This document shows, piece by piece, positions 36,903 through 48,958 of a stretch of DNA of 64,000 nt (position 1 is the first letter of the stretch; the number at the start of each line of letters is the position of its first letter). The notes under the pieces are model-generated. The model did no database searches, had not been told where the DNA came from, and saw nothing but the letters and a program-made list of their open reading frames with translations. The DNA is from Exaiptasia diaphana (lineage: Eukaryota > Cnidaria > Anthozoa > Actiniaria > Aiptasiidae). Position numbers and translations under genes: made by a program. The DNA is taken from the NCBI RefSeq assembly GCF_001417965.1, contig NW_018388191.1:980972-1044971 (forward strand). Reading direction: 5' to 3'.

Positions 36903-39900
36903 ATGGCTTCTGTAAGAAATGAGACGACTGAAGTGATGTGGAAACCCAAAAATACAGAGACTTCAAACATGGACCATTTTCGCAGAATGGTCAACCGAAA
37001 TTATGGCTTGAATCTTGGTGAGTTTGAGAAAGCAAATGTGGGGATTCTTTGATCTTTGAATTTCTCTGTTTATGTCATAGTTTCCTACATATTGTATATA
37101 CTTATTTTAAAAGAGTTTTTTGAAGCGTGAAAACTGCACTGGTTGTCGATTTTCGTGGGTGATGCAAGATGTAAGAAATTTGCAATTTTAAACAAGCTCA
37201 AATAGAATGGAAATAATTGAAATCCTAAAAAAAATAAATTAATGTAATACATCTCAATTTTTTATTTCTTTAAAAATTGTATTTTTTTATACTTCATTGG
37301 TAAAATAAGATTTGGCAACTATTTCTCAATTTGGCATATGTTTTGAAATGGTAAACAGACCATGTCACACCCTCGACACACCTCCAGTGTTGTCATTACT
37401 TGCCAAGGTAACCGGTCAAATATCGTTAAAATATTCCCTTAATTACCCATTATATCTTGCAAATGATTTCTATTCCTTCTTAAAATCAGCTTCAAATGAA
37501 TATTTTTTATTCCATAAGCTTTTTTTTATTTTATATTATTATATTTTTCAATCTTCTATCTGTACCCAATAAACATAAAGTGCATAATTTGTTTACTGGA
37601 CAATCCAAGCTGAATATTGATCAGAAAAAAATCTAATAAAGTGATTTTGTTTACATTTTACGGCAGAACACTATCATGATCTGTGGAAGTGGAGTGTGGA
37701 ACAGTACTCAAGGTTTTGGGAAAGTTTTTGGCTATTTTCCAACGTCATTCACTCACAGCCATATAAAGAGGTAAATAACACAGACAAATATGCAATCATA
37801 CTATGGTCTAAAAAAGCTAAATGTACAGAACATTTTAATGATATTATTTTCAGTAGAGAATCTGGTTACTCCATCAAGTTGGATCAGGATTTTATTTCAT
37901 AATTTCATTTTTTTTCTGGTAGGTTGTTGATACAAGCAAAAGAATTGATGAAATACCTGAATGGTTTCCTGGTGCCAGGTTAAATTATGCAGAAAACTTA
38001 TTGCGTTATGAGGGCAACAAAGTTGCTCTATATACAGCAGGTATATATCATTGGTATTACAATCTAGTTGTTATGTTCAACAATATCTTAAGTTAGCTGA
38101 TAATTCTGACTTTTTTGATGAAACTCATGATGACAGGTGAAGGCCAAAACTTGAAGTCCATCACATTTTCTGAGTTGAAACAAAATGTAGCCACTCTTGC
38201 TTCTGCCTTAAGAAACCTGGGTATCAAGAAAGGTGACCGGGTTGTAGGTGAGATAGACCTTCCCATATTTAATAGGCCCTTTGAAGCTGGGGGTCACGTG
38301 ACTAAACCTACCTTAAATCAATCAGCAATGACAAAATGATGTTCAGAATGGAAAGAGGCGATCAAAATAAGTAAGAAGACATAGTTTCAAGTCTCAACAC
38401 TAAATATTCCAAAATTGATAGCAAATATAAAGTCAATTTTTTCTAAAGAAACATATGCAAAAACAGAATATGTTTCTTTAGAAAAATCAATATTTTACAT
38501 AATTTGCTGTCATTTTTGTAGTATTTAGAGTTGAGACTTTTTCCCATTTTACAAACATGTTCTTTCCATTCATGAACATCATTTTTGATAGCTGATTGAT
38601 TTAAGGTAGGTGTGGTCATGTGACCCCCAGCTGCAAAGGGCCTATTCATTTATCACAAGCTGAAATGTGTGCCACCCTGGGGGGGGGGGGGGGACAGTAT
38701 ATCCCTACCCTTACCACTCTAGGGTATGGCAATTGGCTGAGTTTCTTCATTCCCAAATGTCTCATGTTACTATGCTTCACTCCTGTGGAGACTATAACTG
38801 AACAACAGATATAGAAATGGACAACTGGAGGCCCAACTAGAGTTTTTGTGGTACTGTACCATAAGGGTATTTATAAGGCGGTGTTTATAAGATCAACAAC
38901 AATACTACGACAACTTGATGCTAGTATTATTTAAAGCAAAAAATAAAATCAAGAAGGCCAACCAAAATGACAGGTTATAGATTGTTCCTTTTTAGGGTTG
39001 AAATTTCATTTAATGCTTGAATGATTTTCATGATTCACCTTCCAATAAAATTATAGTTGAACAAGTCTGTAATTTGTGTACCATTTTTGTTATTGTCTTT
39101 GTAAGGTTATATTCCTAACTGTGCTTTGGCTATTGAGGCAATGCTAGCTACTACCAGTATTGGTGCTATATGGAGCTCAACATCACCAGACTTTGGTGTC
39201 ACTGTAAGTATCTATATGACAATGATTTAAAAATGGAGTACTCCAACATTCTTCAGATTTAAAACACTCAATTTGGCCTTGCTATATTAGCAAAAGAATT
39301 CAAGCATTTTGGTGATTATATTACTAGGGAGTGTTGGATAGATTTACACAAATCAAGCCAAAGATAATATTTTCAGTCAATGCTGTGCGATATAACAACA
39401 AGATTCATAATCACTTGGAAAAGTTGCATAAAGTTGTTGAAGGTAATATTTTCAAACAATTACCTGGAAAGGTTGTAAATTGTTGTATTGTGTTTCTATC
39501 CCTTGATATTTTTTATACACTGTAATTATTTTCCATGTTAGGTCTTCCTCAATTAGAAAAAGTAGTTGTTTTTCCATTTGTTGGATCTGAAAATGAAGTG
39601 GAAATATCACACATTCCTAACAGGTATTGTTTTATTCAAGTTTGAATAATGCTTACAGTTGTTATAAGATGAATCAACCAGACTAAACATAGGGTCATAC
39701 ATTTATTTTGTTGCTATGTTAATGCTATGGAATATTCAATTGGAATATCAAAATTTCCAAAATTCTTCAAGCTTACATTACAATGACACAAATTCTGTAT
39801 GTTTACAAAAAGACCTGAAAATTAAAACTGGAGAAAAGTAGTGCTAGCATTGACTATCAAAAATATGCTGATTGGTTGTGATGTCCTGTTGTAGCATATT

Positions 39901-42900
39901 TTACAGCTGCAGAACTTTTCCATCCCATTATTATACAGCACGACATACAAAGATAGATATAAATATTCTGCCTCAAGATCACTATACATTTTACGAATTG
40001 GTTATTCATTGCATAATGTATTCCATCTATTTTTTTAGCATTATGCTATCAGAGTTTGTTAAGTTTGCTGATGAGTCTCCTCAGCTGGAGTTTGAACAAG
40101 TCCCATTCAACCATCCACTTTTCATCATGTATTCGTCTGGTACAACAGGAGCACCCAAGTGTATAGTGCACTCAGTAGGGGTAAGGTCATAACGATAACT
40201 GTTTATATTAGGTGAAGATTAGCAGGCAAACTAGTTTATTCACATGTTATTGCTTGTTTTTATCCAATATATTAGCCATTATTTGACACTTCATATCATT
40301 CCGTTAGAATTCAATCATAATTCATCAAACTCCTAAATATTACTTTGGAGGTCACTGAAGTGTTTTATTTGAATAACCAAAACATACTGCCATCACAACT
40401 CCATTTTTAAAACTTTTTGTCTACATTTCCTTGTGCATAGGCTGTCTAAGGCTCTATTTGCAGCAAAAAGCAAAAATACACAGCTATACATATACAACTA
40501 CTATATTTTAAGACACTTGCGTGAATTCAACCTGATAAATGATTTTTTTTTACTTTTTTCTTTGAATGGTAGACAGTAAATGCATGTGCAAAAGAAATTT
40601 TAACAAAAAGTTTAAGAAATGGATGTGTGATCTCAGGCATCATGTTCTTGCTGTCCAGAAATCACTGAAAAAACACATCACGGTGACAGACGTACTATTA
40701 ACATTGTATAATATATCTTCAGGGAACGCTGATCCAACATTTGAAAGAACATGTCCTTCATGGAAATATGACAAAGGATGATATCATCTGTTACTATACA
40801 ACAGTATGTACATTTAAAATTCCTATTTACTATCCAGATTCAGGCTCTGTCTGAGTTTATTTCAAAACCAATTAAATAATAGATATTTATAGGTTTAAAC
40901 AACAACGCCCATTAAAGCGTTAAGTAATTCAAAATAAATCAAAATCAATTTTAATTCAGCTATAAAATAAAAGATGCACATATGGTTAAAAGATGCTTAA
41001 ATATATTACTGTAGACTGGTTGGATGATGTGGAATTGGTTAGTGTCATCAATTGCTACTGGTGCATCTGTAGTTTTATATGATGGATCTCCATTCATCCC
41101 TAATGGTAATGTACTCTGGGATCTTGTGGATCAGTTAGGGTAAGCTCATCATCATAATAAGTAGGCTAGTTTCATGGTTGTAATGTACTATTTTTGTACT
41201 TAATAATATAATGTATGTCCAAAGCATCAATTATAGTCTGAAATAACATGAACCATGTGACAACACAGCATTTTTTTCTTTCAGAATAACAATTCTTGGA
41301 ACTGGAGCCAAGTGGATACAGGCTATTGAAGCCAAGAAGATTCAACCAAGTATGATTATCGCACTTTCTGAGTATTTTTATTCTAAGTTGCATTATGTAC
41401 GCATTAATAAATGTCTTCAATGTTCTTAACAGAGGATACACACAAGTTATCAAGCCTCCATACAATACTATCAACTGGCTCACCTCTGAAACCTTCCAGC
41501 TATGACTATGTGTATCACTGTATCAAAGATGATGTTCTCCTAGGATCAATAACAGGTGAACTCATAAACTGTTTATCTTTACCATAATCACCTTGTGTAT
41601 CCAATAATACCAACTTTATATATGATGCATAAATGATATGTAATTTACAGAGCTAGGTTGAGCGGTATGAGGAAAGTTCTTGCTCAAATTTATGAAGTGA
41701 TTAAAGTGTAGCTAGCTTTTCCCAAAGGTTTTTTAATAGTGCACATGCAAGGAAATTGTTATCTGAGGTCATTGTGCTTTTCTCACCAATTCAATGATTC
41801 ATTTCCACAGGAGGAACAGATATTATTTCATGCTTTGCTGGCCAGAATTGTACAATTCCAGTTTACCGTGGAGAGATACAAGCTAGAAACCTTGGCATGG
41901 CAGTAGAAAGCTGGGATGACGAAGGTAGAGACTGTAAACACTGCTGTATTTTATACCACCATCATCATGATTAATCATCATTATCATCATAATCAATCAT
42001 CATCATCAACCATGTTGAACAGTATCAATATCATCACACTCACTACACACTGTCAATCACAGCAATCACCATCATCAGCAGCACGACAAGTCATCACAAC
42101 TATTTAACATTATAGTTGTTATTATTTCACATTTAAAACGTTTGCCTTCCCCTGTTAGGTAAGCCAGTATTAGATGTCAGCGGCGATCTGGTGTGTACCA
42201 AGCCTTTTCCATGCATGCCTACAAGCTTCTGGAATGACCCCAATGGACTGAAATATAAAAAAGCTTACTTCAGTAAGTTCACAGGTAGGTTTGAAGTCCA
42301 TACTAGGAATTCATGGATATTTTGGAAATCATGTTGTCGGCACTCAGTAATCATCATATTTATCAAGATCAAGAATCTCTATGGGAAAACTATTTTTTGT
42401 TTAAAAAAGATAAAATTTAGGGTAAGTATTAGGTTAGTTTTGGTAACTTCATTCTTAATTGTGTCAAAGTGCAAACCTGGCAGGCAGAACATAAATTATT
42501 CTCCTGGATCTTGATTCTTTTCATGTCAACTTCTTTTCAAAGGGGACTACCTCCCCAACTTGAGTGGAGTTGTCTGGAGTTGTGCTGCCTGACCATTTCA
42601 GACAAGATCAAACCAAGCAATTGTACACAGATTTATGTTGAATATCAAAAACGGTTCATATTTCATTATGCGTAAACGACCAAAACCTCTCTCCAATCGA
42701 AATATGGGGCTTTTAACATTGCCCGAGGGTTAGAGGATCGTGGTGATATGATTACATTACTAACCCAAGGCTAGATTAACATTTATTGATTGGTTAACGG
42801 CTGAAGGTTAGATTAACCCTTTTGTTTTGGTACAGTTTTCCTATGACGTATAAATTGCCTCCTAATAAGGTCGTCTATGAAGCATCAAAATGCTAACCTT

Positions 42901-44474
42901 CATCAGCCGGAATTGAATTAGTATCAGAAACCCAACACCGAAACAGGACTAGTTTGTTTCTACGTAAAATTAGAAGTATAGTGTTGGCTAAAAAAGTCCG
43001 ATTAAAACTAGGGCTTTTCCATAAAAAAAACACACGTAAAACGGAAGCACTTCGTTCAGTTTTTAGGATTTTCTGTTCCGTCAATCCCCCCGGGCGTGAA
43101 TCTCAACGGCCAATCAAGGCGCAGATATAATTTTCATATGACGTATAAATTCCCAAGGCCATGTGATTGAGCGTTAACGCAGTTTCCATAGCTTTTCTCT
43201 ATGGAACTTCGTAGCTTTGTATCTGATTAGATAAAGTAAGCGCTCCTTTATTTATTGCAGGGGTTTGGTCTCACGGTGACTTTTGCTCCATAAATTCAAC
43301 AACAGGTGGAATACTTATGCTTGGAAGAAGGTACACAGGCATCCTAGCCAATTTCCTTATTTGAAATTATAACTCCATTTGGTATTTTGTTTTTATTTCA
43401 TGGGTTAATGGGTTGACCACTCTGAACCGTGAAACAAAATATAAATAAAGAGTAAGAAAGTGTAGAAAACCACTCAACACGGTTGCCCTAGACAGTTTCA
43501 AAAAAGGTTAAAAATGGTTAGATGAAGGAAAAGACATTTCTAGTCATTGTACTCATATATGCAGAGAATAAATAGATGGAATGACATTTATTCATGCATC
43601 CTGAATCAGAGTACGTTAAAAACGCAAACTTACGGCATGCTAGTCGTTCCTATGAATTGAAAAACCACTGTATATTGGATATGTTTTTGACAGCGATGGT
43701 ACTCTCAATCCCAATGGGGTTCGCTTTGGTAGCGCTGAAATCTATAACATCGGTAAGACATTTTTACTTTTCTGTTGTTGTTTTTGTCGAGCAAGGTTTC
43801 AAACCTTTGGATAGCCGGCTTTCGGAAAGAGAGCTTTTCCTATCGTAGACAGCGTTCAACTGTTTTAAGGTCGGCTATTCAATATTGTACTAACAGCCCT
43901 CAGGGCTCTTTCCCACTCTCCGTATTTTCAAGGCCTTCATGACGTAATTGTCAATATATGCCATGTAAGTAACCATAATTTTATTCATATTTCCAAACAG
44001 TTGAACAATTTGACGAAGTGGAAGATAGTTTATGTGTAGGACAGCAAACGAAAGATGGTGAAAGAGTTGTTCTTTTCCTAAAACTCGTCACCAACAAGAG
44101 GTAATAGCATTTCTTTCGTAAAGTATTCAATGGCCTGGTACATTGAGGTAGAAAGAAGTCTTAGTCTGACACTCCTTAGTCTTGTAGAAATTGAATACTA
44201 TGAAATATAAATTGATACTTACTCACCTTTTTCCAGGCTCGATGATGATCTTCTTTCGCGAATTCGCGTTTCTATACGAAACCAACTGTCAGCTCGTCAT
44301 GTACCCGCTATCATTCTAGAAACCAAAGAAATCCCTTACACGACCAGTGGGAAAAAGATCGAGGTAGCTGTCAAGAAGATTATATCCGGTCAGCAAGTTA
44401 CAAACAGAGGAGCATTAGCAAATCCCAATTCACTAGATCTTTACAATAACATCCCTGAATTACAAACAACGTAA
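36903..44474 (+). CDS. AACS: Acetoacetyl-CoA synthetase
   Basis: Eighteen exons: 36903-37017, 37667-37770, 37923-38040, 38137-38247, 39106-39203, 39328-39442, 39542-39623, 40039-40180, 40723-40803, 41015-41139, 41285-41349, 41433-41555, 41811-41924, 42159-42284, 43261-43330, 43694-43752, 44001-44100, 44237-44474; 661 residues (human 672), all phases consistent. This cytosolic ligase activates acetoacetate with ATP and CoA for cholesterol and fatty-acid synthesis. The start [17 protein letters not shown] fits the family. Motifs: [18 protein letters not shown]-type ACS N-domain, AMP-binding [18 protein letters not shown] (about 280-295), [41 protein letters not shown], and the catalytic-Lys motif [13 protein letters not shown] (about 618-630). 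A complete hairpin MITE lies in intron 4. Confidence 0.97.
38271..38646. mobile_element. Complete hairpin (foldback) MITE
   Basis: The arms begin AATAGGCCCTTTG.AGCTGG and both continue GGGGTCAC.TGAC..ACCTACCTTAAATCAATCAG towards AAAGAAACATAT. The mirrored arms of about 185 bp meet near 38458. The 376-bp element is non-coding and lies in AACS intron 4. A solo arm of the same family is in PEP mutase intron 1. Target duplications are unclear. Confidence 0.85.
38679..38693 (+). repeat. G15 homopolymer
   Basis: A run of 15 G follows the MITE in AACS intron 4. Confidence 0.95.
41945..42035 (+). repeat. Imperfect ATC/CAT microsatellite
   Basis: Diffuse CATCAT/ATCATC units with interruptions lie in an AACS intron. 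The frame across it is low-complexity noise. Confidence 0.7.
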
Positions 44475-46833
44475 ATATGTGAGTTTACAGCTTTTGAACA
44501 CGGAATGTACAGGTTGAATAGTCCTTTACCTTTTGGCGTCTTTTTACAAATACCATGATGCACTGCGCCGAAAGAAACATGACGTCATAAGGAGAGAGGA
44601 CCGTTTAAAAAAATAAAATGCTTACTGCTCATTTTGTGGTTCTTTTTTTGCAAGTGAACTAGCGTGTGCGTATATTTTTCGTTCATTATTTATTTATTTT
44701 TGTTTGTTTGTTTCTGATTTATCGGTCAAATAACTCCTTTTCCTTTTAACATGCTGTTTAGAAGCTGTAAAATCATTTAAAATTGACGTATTAATTTATT
44801 TAAGTAACTGAGGAACTTTAGGGTCTACAACACAGGGCTGGCAACCGCGCCATTTTGGTAACAAATACACACCATACGGTCATTAATTTATAATATTATT
44901 CAACATTTATGGAAAGTCCTTTCGTATTCTTACTGTAAATTACTGTGATTATCATGAAAATATCTAATGGAAAGTTTCTGAGAAACTGGATATCGTACGA
45001 TGTATTCGTGATTAACCATGCACAAAAAAGGGTCAACTGATGTATGTAACCTGGCCTGGGACGAAAGAAAATATCTGTTCACGCACATAGTGTTGATTAA
45101 AGTTTTACAAATAATCAGTTTGATATTTATTAATAAGCGGTGATGATACCGCTTTGCTTCACGGAATAAAAGGTTAAAATCTCGTAATCGCGTTAGAAAG
45201 CCAATACCATATTCTCCGTGGAGGTAGTTTTACAAAGGAAACGATTAACAGTAACTGTTCTTAATTCCCACGCTCTAGTGTCAAATGCTGATAACTTTCT
45301 GTTATCTTATTCCAAAAGGAGAGTTTTTATGTATCAGTTTTTATCGTTGATTAATGTGTTTAAAAATACCATAGAATCGATGTAGGTGGTTTATGGATAA
45401 GGGTGGTGTCTTTAATTTTTTTTCTTTTGTTCTTAAGAAAACTTTTTCATATTTTTCATATACTTGAGTGCTGTTTGTTCTGGGATAAGCTGAAGTGTAA
45501 TAAAATCAGGATCATATCAACGGCAATCAATCGGTCAGCCATGTTGGCTTTAGGAGTGTTTTTTATGCCCTGGGCCTTGTATCCCATAAACACCCGATAC
45601 TCCCAAAACCTGTTTTTTGCAATTCCCTTTAGGAAACTACTACCATTGCAGAACGCGTCTTTGGGCGACTGGGACAATTGTATTGACACTGGACTTTGGC
45701 AGTACGATTGTTGACTATTGTCTTCTTTTGTTCTTCAAACAAGTGCTAAATGTAGCTTTCCCTTCATGGAGAAACGAAAATAGCATGTCAGTGACAACAC
45801 CGGACACACCCTGAATCGATGCGCAACAACCTTGTTTCCTTTGCAACAAACCTGTGATTAAATCTGTCCCAGTGTTACTATATAGCCTTCCATGCCAACT
45901 CTCCCTTCAGCTACTGTCGGTAGGAAACTTGGTCGTTATCTTATCTTTTCTGGAATCGATCTTCGTTAACAATAGAACAATCTTATCAAGGGCAGTCATG
46001 TTGAGTTTTTCTTTATTATGTGATTGAGACAAAACAGTCATGAAAAGACATGAAAAGGCTCAAACATTTTAGGCTATGATAAATGATACTCGAAAAATGG
46101 GTTCATTTAAAGGAAGAAAGCCCCAAGAAAAGTGGAAAATCTGGGAGAATCAAATCCCGAACACTTAAGGGGCTTGACTGAGTAGAACCCAATAATAGTG
46201 TCACATGCGAAATCAACTGGTTGAAATATGACTCTAGTCACATTGGAGTTCGTCCAACTTAAGGTATCATGTTTCATACCACCGTAAGAACAAGATTGAC
46301 TCGTGGTCTTAACATATTGGAATAACCCTTTAAAAAATAGAGCTGACTTCTACTGAGGTAAGTCGTTAAGGAAAGCAGAAGTTTTAGTTTTGTTACGTTT
46401 TATAGTGCCGCCGGGATATGCTAAAAATTTAACGTTTTTAAACTAGGGAACGACTGTATCATCGTCATAGTTTTAGGTTCGTTAACAATCAACTGACATC
46501 TTTATGTGTTTGCTGCAATGTTATTATCTGACTATCCGGCCTTTAATAGAGTTAGCTGGAGTTAGTTGTATTTCCTCTGGCCAATGGTTTAAGTCCAAGT
46601 ATTCCTAATGATTCTATTGCGCGCTCTTAATACACTGTAGTTCTCTGCATGAAGCAACTGCATGGAAAAGTTAGCAAAATTGGCGAGCATCTTGAATGCT
46701 TGAGCTGCTGTCTTTCAAATTTTGTTTCACATTATTTCCTAAGAGACTTTTCAGAACTTTTATTCAATTACAATTAAAATGATGTGCTTTTTCTGCCGTT
46801 TACGCCAATTAGGTAATTTTCAGCGAGCGTTGG

Positions 46834-46841
46834 TATAAAAG
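46834..46841 (+). promoter_or_regulatory. TATA-box-like TATAAAAG
   Basis: TATAAAAG occurs in a moderately GC-rich setting 2.1 kb upstream of the first coding exon of the membrane-protein gene at 48959. A 5'UTR acceptor (cttatag at about 48942-48948) supports an upstream non-coding exon, but no link to this box is shown. Confidence 0.3.
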
Positions 46842-47562
46842 GCCACCCAACGAAACTGTTTTACATCCGAATTCTGTCGGCGTAAATTAGGATTGATTAC
46901 TTTGCTAATAAAAGGACACTCAACTGAGATTTAAGGTTTTACTTGAATATAATAAAAAAACATTGCAAACTATAATGTATGTTTCTTTGCATGTTTTGAG
47001 TCTTACGGTGTTTCTGTGATGTCGTTACATGTGAAAGTCGACGTAAGACTTAAAGAATGTTTCTGAAAATCAATTCCTTAGAATTAATTTTATGACGGAA
47101 GTCATTTTGTCGATGTTTACGTGACATATTTCACAACATGTATCAAGTAACAGGAAAATTATCTTTGTTTCATTCGCCCAAAACTATTCATGATTCGAGC
47201 GATATTTCCTTGTGGTGAGCGCTTGCCTCAAAACTCTTGAACGCCAGAATCCTACCCTATCATCCATGGCCGGGGCTGGCTTGTGGTGGACAAAGGCTTC
47301 TCGATTTGACATTTTTTCACGATCAAAGCTGTCAAAGCTGCTGATTGTGGAATATCGCCAATAACTGATTTCAAGCTTTTCATCGATTGATTACTACACA
47401 GGAAGCATTTTCACGGCCTATTTGTGGGCCTAAGGGCATCACTCCTATTTTTACTACCAACAGTGACGACAAACCAAAACTTTCAGCTGGACGTAACTGT
47501 AAATTTAACCAATTATAAATGTTTTTTTCTTTTTGGAGGGGGAGGGGGGTGCCATTTTTCTC

Positions 47563-47593
<31 letters not shown>

Positions 47594-48518
47594 ATTTTGT
47601 TTTGCTAGCACTGCCTTTTTTTTAAATTATCCATTAAAATGGCTGTCTGATAACACTTTCTCTGACCCTCGTTTACAACGTCTTGTTATTCAGTGAGGCG
47701 TCCAGCAGTACATACTGGCTAGAACTGGTATTCAACTCACTCCTCAAACTATATGAAAATCTTACCATAAGAATTCTAAGCTAAATTTTGTGTTGCCCAA
47801 ATGTGATGTTGCATTTAGATTGGAATCGATACGAGAAGCTCGAGCGTCTCGACAGGCAATGATCCTGCGCAAAGTGGTGTAGCAAAGACCTCACTGTACT
47901 AGCACGTGTGGTGAAAACCGCCGCGAATTATGCTAAAGTCTATACACTCAGCACAATCAAAGGATATTTTGTTATTTTTCCAGCAACTAAGCGGTTACAC
48001 TATAACCTTTGTTTTGTAAAACTTGCATCAAAAACAAATTTCTGATTTCTTCTCGATTATCCACAATGCTTCTTTCTCGCCACTCTCAAAGTTCTAATTC
48101 CTGGCTGGCCTGGACCCTCATTTCACGACGCGGATACTGTAAACTAGCTGACTGGTATTAGTGGTTCTAATTAGGTTTTTGTGTCAGTACTCACTGGAAA
48201 AAGAATCGCGCACTTTAAAGTGACTATTCGACAAGGCTGTCCTCTTGTAACGATTTTTTTTAATTTTAGAATTTTATGAGTCGCAGCATATTTTCAATAC
48301 ACTGATTACTGCGTGAACCAAAGGCGACCCCTACGGCCATTCGAGTGTTTGATTCCTCTTGATTCTAAGGCTTTCTTTTCATTTCATTTTTAATAGAACC
48401 AGAAAAGCATGCAATGTGAAAATAACTCGAAAAAGCGTGACCACTTATAGGCCCCAGTCTACACGATGATGGAAATTTTTACATCCGCAAACCTTTTTGT
48501 TGCGGATAAGGAAATTTC

Positions 48519-48617
48519 ACGTCCACACGTTCCCGTATTCAGAGCGTTTTGTAGGTATATCTCTAAAGAGCGTTTTCGAAAACCGTATACGGTCGGACAC
48601 GTGTGGACGACGAAATC
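48519..48617. repeat. Imperfect inverted repeat with CGTCCACACGT arms
   Basis: GGAAATTTCACGTCCACACG (left) faces the complement of GGATTTCGTCGTCCACACG (right). Inner GAGCGTTTT motifs are also mirrored or repeated. It is probably a decayed foldback element. Confidence 0.55.
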
Positions 48618-48958
48618 CACAAAAAAAATCGAAACAACAAATTTTTAATATGATAAAAAAAATTTGTATCGTGTCGACGAGGACCGAATTATTTCACGTT
48701 TTTTCATCGCTAATAACGTAAAGTTTGTGTTATTTGAAAGTAAAAGCGACCATCAATATTAGAGATACGGTAAAAGAAATGCGTTTGGTCGGTGACCTGA
48801 TAGCGTGATAGGATATGATGCCAGATGGGGATAATGTTACAAGACAGCCCACAGGAATCATTTCTACTATATCCATAGAGTGACATGAACACTAACAACC
48901 ATATTCCAACAAAGATTTCAATACTACTCGACTGTTTTCTCTTATAGATTCAACCACA

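Larger units (their letters stand above)
44475..48958. other. 4.5-kb stretch with no recognisable gene
   Basis: It follows the AACS stop and precedes the TMEM132-like gene. No exon of a known family is seen on either strand. A frame at 45403-45714 (+) is hydrophobic but unrecognised. TATAAAAG at 46834-46841 resembles a TATA box and could serve an upstream non-coding exon of the next gene. An inverted repeat with CGTCCACACGT arms lies at 48519-48617. A T-rich/G-rich patch occurs at 47520-47600. Confidence 0.5.

Noticed and set aside
42830-43150. Repeated TATGACGTATAAATT strings in an AACS intron as regulatory elements
   Set aside because: Two copies only, without symmetry or other context; probably a short duplication.
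45403-45714. 103-codon frame (+) in the 44.5-49 kb gap
   Set aside because: No recognisable domain, no signal of exon boundaries, and AT-rich composition favours chance.
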